DNA of 64,000 nucleotides from Chrysoperla carnea. Its lineage: Eukaryota > Arthropoda > Insecta > Neuroptera > Chrysopidae. The notes under the pieces were generated by a model. The model did not search any database. It was not told the DNA's origin and was given only the letters and a program-made list of their open reading frames with translations. Where the stretch lies: positions 2,419,001 through 2,483,000 of the forward strand of contig NC_058338.1 of assembly GCF_905475395.1 (NCBI RefSeq), in the 5' to 3' direction. Each line of letters opens with the position of its first letter. Position 1 is the stretch's first letter. Positions 36,901-48,900 of this stretch are shown here, piece after piece. A program made the translations under genes and the position numbers.

Positions 36901-39900
36901 CTAAACTTCCTTAAACTTATAGATCCATAGATCCTTTTGATCTATAATTATTTTTAAAATTAAATCCTATAATTTTGTATTTAAAATTAATTACAGAATT
37001 ATTAAATTTGTTGTCAAAATATTTGTAATAACTTACATAATATGAACAATATAATGTAATTATCCTGTAGGAATTCAGTTATAATAGTTACATTTTAAAA
37101 ATGACATAATAATTATATAACTTACATCCTGTTTTAACAATTTAGAATATTTTCGGAACAATGAATCAGGCGAATCATTTTAGACAAAAACAAGTGTAAA
37201 ATAAAAAATTTGTTTGTACCTCGACCTATGAGGCCAATCTTTTTAAAAATTGTCCAAGAAGGTCCATATATCAAAAACTACATCTAACTTGTTTCCGCTA
37301 GAAAGTTTGGCTATTGCTATGGGCCAAATAGGCCAATTATTAGAATCCATTTCTAGGAGTGATTTTTGCAAATTTTAAAACTTTGAAATATTCAACAAAA
37401 TGAGCCAGAAACGAATACACGGGGGTTTATGGGGTCACTGATCATGATTCCGAAGTTAGAATGTGGAAAAACTCCCTCCTTTCTGAGGTTATTCACCTTC
37501 CGCAGACCCAAAATACAATTCTCTAAATATTCAACAAAATGGGCCAAAAAAATATACTCGAAAGTTTTTGGGGTCGCTGATCACGATTCCGAAGTTAGAA
37601 TTACGATATGCTCCCGAGTATACTTTTTTGGTCCATTTTATTGAATAGTTACAGAATATTGCTGTGTGGGGCCAGTGGGAAGTGTATTACCCTAGGAGAG
37701 GGGAGTATATCCACATTCTTACTACGAAATTGCGATCAAAGACCCCAAAAATCCCCGAATATACTTTTTTGATTCATTTTATTGAATATTTACAGAATAT
37801 TGCTATTTTGAACTAGCGGGACGAATTATTTTTTTAAACCGCCCTAAAAATGTTCTTCGAATCGTTCTGACCAAAAGCTATTACGGCCAGAAAACTTGTT
37901 AACGGGTAGTTTTCAAGCTATATAACTATAATGTATGTCTAGCTTTGTTCGCTCGTGGCTTGAAAACTACCCGTTAAAAAGTTTTCTGGTCGTGAGAAGA
38001 AGAACATTTTGGGGGTGGTTTCACAGAAAGCCATTTTCCTATTTAATCTAGCGGGATTCTTTATGTCAATTTTAAAATGTATGCATAAATCTCGTTAAAA
38101 AGTTTTCTGAACGTGAGAGTTTTGATCAAAATGATCCGAAGAACATTTTGGGGGTGGTTTGAAAAAGTTTCACAGAAAGTCATTTTCTTATCTAATATTG
38201 CGGGGTCCTTTATCCTTTATTTCAATTTTAAAATGTATGCATAAGTTTAGCGTCACCCTGTCGTCGATAGCTTACAGCATCGTCAGCTCTAGTAAGAGCT
38301 ATCTTTTATTGACAATAGAAGTACGTATAGAGCAAGCAACCTCAGTTCCAGCTCCAGCTCCAGTACCTCTAGTGAGTTGTGAGTTAGTCGAGTAAACGAA
38401 TAAACAACACAGCAAGCAAACAAATAAAATACAATACATTACAAAATACAATACAATACAAATAAGAGACACAAGTACTACTACTTTAACGAACTAGTAG
38501 AGATGATAAGAGAAGGGGTGGTGGTGGGGGGAAGGGGGTACTGACTGGCTGTGACTAGGTGGGGGCTTGAGAACAGCGTCATGTATGGTGATGATGTGAT
38601 GATATGATGATGTGTGAGACTATGAGATTCTATATAGAATATAGTCTAGTAACAAGTTCAAATTGGTGAAATATAGAAGAAACTAGCTTGATATCCGCCA
38701 GCTTCACTGGCGCTAAAAGTAACAAGTAAAAACAAACAATTGACTGAGTTAATTGTTGAAATACCATGCATAGTAAGTGTTGATTTCTTTATCACATTAC
38801 ACATACAAACATGTGACACATACATAACTGATAATCAAGTATAGTACATATTATAAAATCCGCCTAATTGGCACCCTCACGGGTAAACAGTGATGTTTAC
38901 GAAAAAATATTTCAAACAAAAGTTGTTTAATTTTTTATAAGGAACATTTTTTACATTTAAACTTTTGTTATATCTCTAACGGTTTACAAGATGGGTTCTA
39001 CGGACCCAAGACCCAATTGACCTATGGGGCTCATTTACGAACTTGACCTCACTTTTTACGTCCTGAGTACGCTGTAAAAATTTCAGCTCGATATCTTTTT
39101 TCGTTTTTGAGTTATCGTGTCCACAGACGGACGGACGGACAACCGGAAATGGACTAATTAGGTGATTTTATGAACACATATGACAAAATTTTTTTCCTAG
39201 CATCATTATTTTTAAGCGTTACAAACTTGGGACTAAACTTAATATACTATGTATATTTCATATATACATGGTATAATTAGCTTGATACCCGCCAGCTTCA
39301 CTGGGCTTAAAAGTAAAAACCAACGCATTATAGCCTCAACCTCTCTTGATCCCACTTATTCCCCTTCAATAACACTTGAAGCGATTGTTTTACGCAGCTA
39401 AAAGATATGCACAGTTTTCAATTTTTTAAATTGTAAAGTAGTCATAATTCATTGAGTATATCAGAAAAGGTTAGCCATGAATTGTTTGACATTTACTATT
39501 TTAAATTTTTACAGAAATCTTTAATTTATATTTCAAAATGATAATCATTAACTCTGCTTCATATGTGATCATCATTTTGAACCATAAATTAAAGATTTCT
39601 GGAAAAAACTTAAAATAGTAAATGTCAAAAGTGTTTTAGTATCTATATCTTTATCAATTATAGCTCATGTGTTATTCTGATGTATGAGCTATAATGATGT
39701 ACAGTTTCATTAAAATCCATTCGCTAGTTTTTGCGTGAAAGCGTAACAAACAAACAAACATCCTTACTTTAACATCACTACATATTATAAAACAAAGTCG
39801 CTTTTTCTGTTCCTATGTCCCTATGTCCCTTTGTACGCTTAAATCTTTGAAACTACGCAACGGATTTTGATGCGTTTTTTTTAATAGATAGAGTGATTCA

Positions 39901-42900
39901 AGAGGAAGGTTTTTATGTATAATACATCCATATTATAGTAGAGTAAGGGGTTGAAATAGGGGTTGAAAGAGATATGCTTCAAAAACTAAAAAAGTTGTGC
40001 ATCGATTAAGCTCAAATATTGACACGATATACAATCAGCTTCAAAGATCTATTGTTTTTATCTACTTTTAACCTTCGGAGGGTAGAAAGGTGTAGCGAGA
40101 AAGTGGGAAGGAATTATCGAATATTTACAAATATACCTAAGTGGGGTATCAAATAAAAGAGCATGACGTGTACATTGCAAAAATGTTATCCCACGCAAGG
40201 AAATGTGGAGGGAGGGGTGCAAGTGGGGATGTTGTCCAGCAAAGCGGGTAGTTCACAGCTAGTTTATCTTATATATATAGGAGACTTTCTATAGATATAG
40301 ATAGATAGTCACTCATCACGATATCTCTGAAACTATAAGACCTAGAGAATTGTAATTTGGAAAGGAATATTCCTTTTGCCAAGTAGAGGTCAGCTAAGAA
40401 CGGATTTTACGAAATTCCACCCACAAGGGGGGTTGCGGGGGTGTTCATGAATAAAAAATTCATATTTTTCAATTATGGCTTTTAATAGTTCAAAACTTGG
40501 TCAGAATGTTTAAAATTACATTTAGAAATTTTTTTAGCCCTCGGAGGGTAGAAAGGTGTAGCGAGAAAGTGGGAAGGAAATATCGAATATTTACAAATAT
40601 ACCTAAGTGGGGTATCAAATAAAAGAGCATGACGTGTACATTACAAAACTGTTATCCAACGCAGGGAAATGTGGAGGGAGGGGTGCAAGTGGGGATGTTG
40701 CCCAGCAAAGCGGGTAGTTCTCAGCTAGTAATATATATAGGGATCTTTATATTTCACCAATTTGAACATGTTGACTAGACTATTAATACAGTGAACAGTG
40801 ACTGTAGTACTGTAGTAGTGTAGTATTGTATTATACTTTATTGTATTGTAGTTAGAATAGAATGAGTTTTAGTAATTGGTTGCTTTTGTTATGGTGTCAA
40901 ATACACAGCACACGCCTAATTTGACAATTTGATTCTTTTATAAAATCACAATCACAATCATTATCACTATCAAAAATTATGAATACCGAATCATCCAATC
41001 AAATACAAATACAGGTTGTCCACAATCTACACATCAACACCAATTATCATCATCTAAATTTTTAATAGGGGATCGGACTCAATTTTTTTATCACTTCAAA
41101 TGAAAAATTCTCACTTTAAGAATAGAAAAGTGAAGTTGGTTTTTAAAAATCTTTACTAGTATGAAAGATATGAGCGTTTAAAGTACCTAATTTACAAAGA
41201 GGAAGATATCCACTAGTAACATCATTCGTGGGTATCGCCATAGTGATTCTCCGATTAATTTTTCAGGTACGGAACCCTAAACTCGCACTTGAAACACCTC
41301 TAAGAACACGCTTCAATAAATTACAGTTTTTCTTAAAGCTTTTTCCAAACTGAGCCGATTTTGAAGATCATCGTTATTTTTTTTAATTTTTAGGATACGG
41401 AACCCTAAATTTGCACTTGACACATAGGTAAGAACACTTTCCATTAAATTACTTTTCAAATGGTACCAAAAAAATCAAAAACGGTTCATCCGTTTAGGCG
41501 CTAAGATGCCACAGACAGACAGACACATATAGCAATCAAATTTTCCAACACTCCTATTTTGAGGTCGGGGGTTAAAAAGGAGATCTTAACAATTTTTAAT
41601 GATACTAAAAGTATGGTCAATTTTTGTGACCAATTAATTATGATGAAATTTAAATTGTCTAAACATAAATTATTTAAGATATTACTTTTTCTGAATAATT
41701 ATTCCCGAACATCCTGTATCCTGTACATAGAATTAAAAAAATAATTGTGTGTGTGTAATCACAAAAATGATTGATTTTATCTGGAGGATGCCCTGTGGTA
41801 TTGCTACAGGCTGATGTTGATCTGTTTGTTTACAAATAATAAATAAACCAATTAAATTTTTAAAATACAATTATTCAATTATCCTTAATCAATCAACTAA
41901 AATGTTTATTTAATGAAAAACTTTCCAAAAATTGAAAATTAATTATTAATATGATAAGGAAAGTCTAGCTAAAGTATGAAGACATTTCTGTTTTTAATGT
42001 TACTTATTATTACGGTTTTGTTTACTTTTAATCATGCATACGATATTTTATTTACATCATGGTCTCTCGATTATAATTGATGTTTCTAATATGATACATA
42101 CAGGCGTAAACTAAATATTGACAAATATCTTGTCTAGTAATCTTATTTAAGACGGGTTATTAAACTGTATTATAGGATAACGAAGGTAAACACACTAATT
42201 TAAGATTTCATAACTAAAGTCCCAAAAATAACAGCTTCACTCTTAAACTATCATATATTCAGTAGCACTCGCAAGGTTAAGACAAATCGACTGACGTCAG
42301 AATCATCAAAATCAGTCCACGCGTTTGTCTCTAATGTGCCACATACATACATTCTTGTTCACAATATGGCGTCTGTTGGTCGCCATAACATTTTTTACAT
42401 TTAAACTTTTGTTTTATCTCTAATGGTTTACAAGATGGGTACTACGGACCCATAGGTCAAGATCTAATTGACCTATGTTGCTCATTTACGAACTTGACCT
42501 CACTTTTTACGTCCTGAGTATGCTGTAACTAGCCTTATCGTCAAATAAACTCAATTTTTGCATTTTTTTGGTCAAAATACCCTTAAAAACTGAGTTTTAT
42601 CGAATTCTGAAACAGAAAAATTTTTTTGATTTTTTCCCAACCCAACTTCAAAAAAATTCAAAAAATTTCAAAAAAACGAAAAAATTTTGTTGTTTTGGAA
42701 TTTGATGAAACACAGTTTATAAGGTATAATTGACCCAAAAAATTCAAAAATCGGGTTCATTTAACGATGGGGCGGCTAACTTTTGAGATATCGACAAAAA
42801 TCGATCCAAAAACTCGTTTTTTTCATACTTCTACTAGCTCAATCGTTAAATGAACCCGTTTTTTGAATTTTTTGCGTCAAAATACCCTTATAAACTGAGT

Positions 42901-45900
42901 TTTATCGAATTCCTAAACAGAAAAAATTTTTCGATTTTTTTCAAGGGGTACCCCTTCAAAAAATTTCCAAAAAATCGAAAAAAATTTTGTGTTTCGGAAT
43001 TCGATAAAACTCAGTTTATAAGGGTATTTTGACCCAAAAAATTCAAAAATCGGGTTCATTTAACGATTGGGCGGCTATTTTTTGAGATATCGCCAAAAAT
43101 CGATCCAAAAACTCCTTTTTTCAAACTTCTTCTGGGTCAATCGTTAAATGAACCCGATTTTTGAATTTTTTGGGTCAAAATACCCTTATAAACTGAGTTT
43201 TATCGAATTCTGAAACAGAAAAAATTTTTCGATTTTTTTCAAGGGGTACCCCTTCAAAAAATTCCAAAAAATCTAAAAAAATTTTGTGTTTCGGAATTTG
43301 ATGAAACACAGTTTATAAGGTATAATTGACCCAAAAAATTCAAAAATCGGGTTCATTTAACAATTGGGCGGCTAATTTGTGAGATATCGAGAAAAATCGA
43401 TCCAAAAACTAATTTTTGAGTTATCTAGTTGACAGATAGACGGACAATCGAAAATGGACTATTTAGGTGACTTTATGAACACCTATACCAAAATTTTGTC
43501 CATAGCATCAATATTTTTAAGCGTTACAAACTTAGGACTAAACTTATTATACCTTGCATATTACATATAATGCTTGGTATAAAAAGATCCCAGAACACTA
43601 AATCATATTTTGATTATACTTTCTTGATTATATCAATAATTGACTGTCAATGTTTTGGAAAGTAAACAACGTAGCCTTAATAACAGCCTCTATCAGATAC
43701 TACGGCTGTACAAGATCTCTAACAATCTAAGATTCTTATTAAAATAAAGAATAAATAAATATAAAAATATGATTGACATATTTATAATAAATAATAAATG
43801 ATAAATAATAAACAGTTTAATAATGCATACACATACACACAGTTAGTCAGTCAGTCACACTTTATTATTATTATTATTATTATTTGATTGTTTGCATATA
43901 ATTTTTAATAACATAGTCACGTGACTTATATAATAATTATATAACTATTGTTAATGACATACGTTATAAATTATATAACGTATGTACACAAACTACTCTA
44001 TAGTGAACATACATAGACGACATACGTACGTACGTTACATAGATCTATGTGTTTAAAATCAAATCATTACTATTAAAAAGTGAAAACAAACAATTGACTG
44101 AGTTAATTGTTGAAATACCATGCAAAGACAGTGTTGATTACTCTATCACATTACACATACATACATGTCACACATAAATAACTATGATTTCCCCATATAA
44201 TACATATGCAAGTGGCTATCCGCACAATACCGTCCACGGTATACCGTATACGGTCTATTTAGACGCGGTATGAAATTATTTTTGCCCTTTTATACCGTGG
44301 GGCCCTTATACCGCACACGGTATAAGGGCTCGACGGCATAAAGAGTATACCGTGAACGGTATAAGGGCCCCACGGTATAAAAAGGCAAAAATAATTTCAT
44401 ACCACGTCTAAATAGACCTATACGGTATACCGTCTACGGTATACCGCCTATACGGTATACCGTCTATACGGTATACCGTATATACGGTATACCGTGTATA
44501 CGGTATACCGTATACACGGTATACCGTACATAATGTACAACTGATACAAGTCACAGTATTTTACTATGACTTGTGGAGTGGAGCACAAGTCACAGTATTT
44601 TACAATTACTTGTGGAGTGGAGCACAAGTCACAGTACTTTACTATGACTTGTGCAGTGGAGCACAAGTCACAGTAGTTTACTTCCTAGTAGATATATACC
44701 ATACCGTGTGTTAGAGCTTACCGTGTGTGGTTAAAAACCTCGCACGGCTTGAAAATCTCTGTATAAACGCATACCGTGTGTTATAGCTTACCGTGTGCGG
44801 TTAAAAACCTCGCACGGCAAAAAATCTCTATAGAAACGCTTTCCCATCTGTATTGTGTATACCGTGGACGAGAGTATATCGCACACGGTATGTTACATTT
44901 CTGTAGAATACGCTTTCCCATCTGTATAATTTATACCGTGGACGAGAGTATACCGCACACGGTATATTTCATTTGCTTCAAATAAGCCTTCCAATCTATA
45001 TTGTGTATACCGTGGACGAGACTATACCGCACACGGTATAAGGGCTCGACGGCATTAAGAGTATACCGTGAAAAAGTATACCGTGAACGGTATAAGGGCC
45101 CCACGGTATAAAAGGGCAAAAATAATTTCATACAGCGTCTAAATAGACCGTATACGGTATACCGTGGACGGTCTAGACCGTAAACGGTATTGTGCGGATA
45201 GCCACACCGAATACATATATACTATACAATTTACGCCTAATTTGCGCCCTCAAAAGTAAACAGTGATGTATACGAAAAAATGTTTCAAACAAAAGTTGTT
45301 AATTTTTTGATAAGGAAGATTTTTTACATTTAAACTTTTGTTTTATTTCTAATGGTTTACAAAATGGGTACTACGGACCCATATGTCAAGATTCAATTGA
45401 CCTATGTTGCTCATTTACGAACTTGACCTCACTTTTTACGTCCTAAGAATACTATAAAAATTTCAACTTGATATCTTTTTTCGTTTTTCAGTTATCGTGT
45501 CTATAGACAGACAGGCGGGCAACCGAAAATAGTTATTTTATGAACACCCGTACCAAAATTTTGTTAGTAACATCAGATATTCGGAGCCGTTGAACACAAA
45601 TTTTACAATGAAAATGACCCCCAAGTCGTTCCCCTCTTTCGTATTGACATTCGTGTTCAGCTGTCCCCAAAACATCCGAATAACGAGTTTCGACGAAATA
45701 TGTTACATATTCTCGTAAAACTCCAAGACGATGTGTATACTGATCACATACAAGTGAAAATAAATAATTGACTGAGTTAATTGTTGAAATCTCTTATATA
45801 CAGTGAATAATGCTTGTATTTTTTTCATATCTAAGAATTGTTTCTCTTAAAAATAGCGTTAATTTTGGGACATCTTTTATAAAAAGTTTAATTAAAAGAA

Positions 45901-48900
45901 AAAAAAAACAAACAAACAAACACAAAAAAAAAAACAGTACAAACCTCGATACTGTGAATATCCAGACTTTTGTAAGGACGCTGGAGGTGGTACGGCACCA
46001 TATTGTCCTTGACCTCCTTGGCCACCTTGTCCTCGAGAATCTTGTTGACGTGACTGTCCGTAATGTCTATGGAGGAGAAAAAATTGTCAAATTAATTTAA
46101 CATCATAAAAAAATATTACCACTCCTGCCAAATTTTCGTTGTGCGCTGTACCTTTTGCATTAATATATAGGGTTGATCACGCTATACGACACGGAAAATT
46201 ACGGCTCAACGGCTTGATTTAAGCAAAATTTCTGTTGAGTACGAGTTAGTTAATTAAAAAATTATTTTTGTAATATATAGGGTGGCCGGAAACGCGGAAT
46301 GCATCAAAGTTGTATTTTTTTTAATAGGCATCCTGTTTATTATTTCATTTTCAGATTCTAGATCAAAATAAAGGTATTTTTCATTAAGGTTTACCTCACT
46401 TTAACTTAATGGTTTTCGAAATATTCTGTTCTTTTGAAATTATAGTAGCAATTTTAACGTAAAATTTTCAATCTCATATTTTTCAGTTTTTCTGCATGCT
46501 AAATTTCATGAAAAGTGTTGAAGCCGTTTCCGAGATTGTAGATATACATATATACAAGAATTGCTCGTTTAAATATATAAGATTTACGAAGTTATAGTTA
46601 TTTTACTTGTCTATGGCCACATTAAACATTTATATAGAAAAAAAGGGCACCCGATATATATACAAATACAATAAATGCAGCACCCTGTATACGATACTTA
46701 CCCAAGCATACGATGACCACTATCTGATAAAGATGCCCGTTGTGTAGCTTGTGCCATTCCAATCTGTGGTCGCCATGCTTTCGAAGCCGCTTCATCTAAA
46801 TCACCTGGTTTCAATACACGCGGTGGTTCCTTTGCACCTTTCATACGTATCGCTGGAAAGATAAAACCTTCCGGATATTTTGGATATCGAAATTTCACAC
46901 AATACACGGCATTATCACAAACTACCGATAAACCGGTCACTGGTGATTGTAAATTATCTCCTTCGGGCACATTTTCGTCAGCGAGTAAAACTGTTCCTTG
47001 GATATTTTCAAATGCAATTGGAATTTCTGTCGTTCCGATTTTCTTCTGATATAGATCACGAATAAAACTATAGCCAGTGTTTTTACGCGATACATACAAT
47101 AGATCATCACCACGAACATTACGTCGACGTTCATCGTCCGTCAACTGATCGTAATATGGTTCTAACGCACTAAATAAACGTTTTTCATCGATAAATGGTA
47201 GCAAAGCGACTCCTTGCCATGCAAATTTCTTTCCATTCAAGTCAATTTTAAAATCTTCCGGGTAAAAATCAATAATTGTTGATTCAGGATCAGACATTAA
47301 TTGTGCCCATGGTTTTGGAACGTGTGCACTACTTGCAGCTGGAAATACACCCATCAATTGTTGTAACGGTAAAAATGGTTCGGTTCCCGTTTCAAATTCC
47401 GTACTCAAACCACCGATATTAATAAAATCCGATGCGAACGGAGCGTAATGATAGGGATAATACCATTTCCAGGATGCACATCCTTGATAATAATAGCGAA
47501 GTACCCAACATAATCCACGAACATATTGTAGGGCTACATTGTAACGAAATTCTACATTTTCGGGAACAACGTCAAATTTCGATTCGTAATAACGATCTTT
47601 AAAACCATCCTCCCATAAACGGACTTCATCATGTGCTTGTTCATCTTCGACTTCTACTTGGTCATGTTTACGTTTCGTACCACGTGGTTCTTGGGAATTT
47701 TGTTGCTGTTGATTTTGATTTTGGTTTCCACTTCCCTGCGAAAAAACCAAGTATATCGTAACTATTATGCCCCCACAGGAGTCAAATTCAACCAATCTAT
47801 AAAAAAAAACATACCTCTGGCCTTAAAAATGCTCCTAATCCAGCTTTTTGCGATACATAACGCATCTGTTGTTGAATTAACGATTCCATTCCAGCTTTAC
47901 GTATGTTATAAATTTCTTGTCGTGCATTTTGTATGGGACTAGCTCCTTGTCCGAGGGGCTACAAAATCAATAAAAAAAGTTATAATTTCTATAAAATTTG
48001 GACTTTTTTTTGTAAGGTAATATTTACCGTTGGAGCAAATTGTGTATTATTTGTTATATTCCAATTAGGACGTTGTGAATTATATTGTTGTTGGCGATCC
48101 ATTCGTCGTTGTTTAGCTTTTTCCCTAGCTCGGAATGCTTCTTCATTCTGTTGACGTCGTTTAAATATCTCATCCTCGGCTTCACCTAGTTTTGACATTA
48201 TTAATTGAACTCGATCTAAATTTACATCACCGCTGTCTGTTATGTAACCCTGTAAAGATATTCTAAATTATTTCTTTGCCAATTCATGGATTTTAATAAT
48301 GTCTTCCAGAGAGTGGCTACAAGAATCAACTTTCAAATTCGCTAAGGATTCTCGATTTCCTTCGATATCGTTAATGTTACTACGGTTTTCTTAACTTCAT
48401 GTGGTTTATAATATTTAAAAAAGAGAATTCTAATTACTCCTCTCACAAGCAATATGTTAGGAATGTTGCTTTATAAATCGAAAATATGAAAATAGTGAAA
48501 ATGAGCTTGTAGTAGCCCCTTGATTCAGTAAATTACGAAACATCTTTTTATGACTATTTCCCTGGCCACTATGATTGTCTGCTTTGGTTTAAAAAACAAA
48601 TACTTACCCCAGTTTTATAAACACATTCTTTATACAATGTTACTAAACGATCGATAGCCCCTTCACGTATCTCTAAACTTGGTAAATGTGGTAAGAAATC
48701 ATTACCAACAAAGAAACACATAAAGACCCAATCATCGATAACACGTTCAAAATCATATTTGAATGGTAAATTGTACATGTGTAGCTCACGTTCCAAATAT
48801 TCACGTAGCACACATAATCGTACAAATATAAAATCACCTTCACTGCCTAAATCCATTCCAGTTTCATTTAAAGTGGCAAGTGCGCTTCCTGGTTGCGCGA

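Larger units (their letters stand above)
44083..45570 (+). repeat. dispersed repeat family R, copy H, split by the TATACCGT foldback
   Basis: Starts AAGTGAAAACAAACAATTGACTG and continues to about 44207. It resumes after the insert at about 45219 with TTTACGCCTAATTTGCGCCC and runs to CACCCGTACCAAAATTTTG. Aligned to copy F, the insert is cleanly nested. Confidence 0.78.

Noticed and set aside
44546..44690. CRISPR-like array
   Set aside because: The 39-bp units are contiguous without spacers and lie inside a eukaryotic foldback element.
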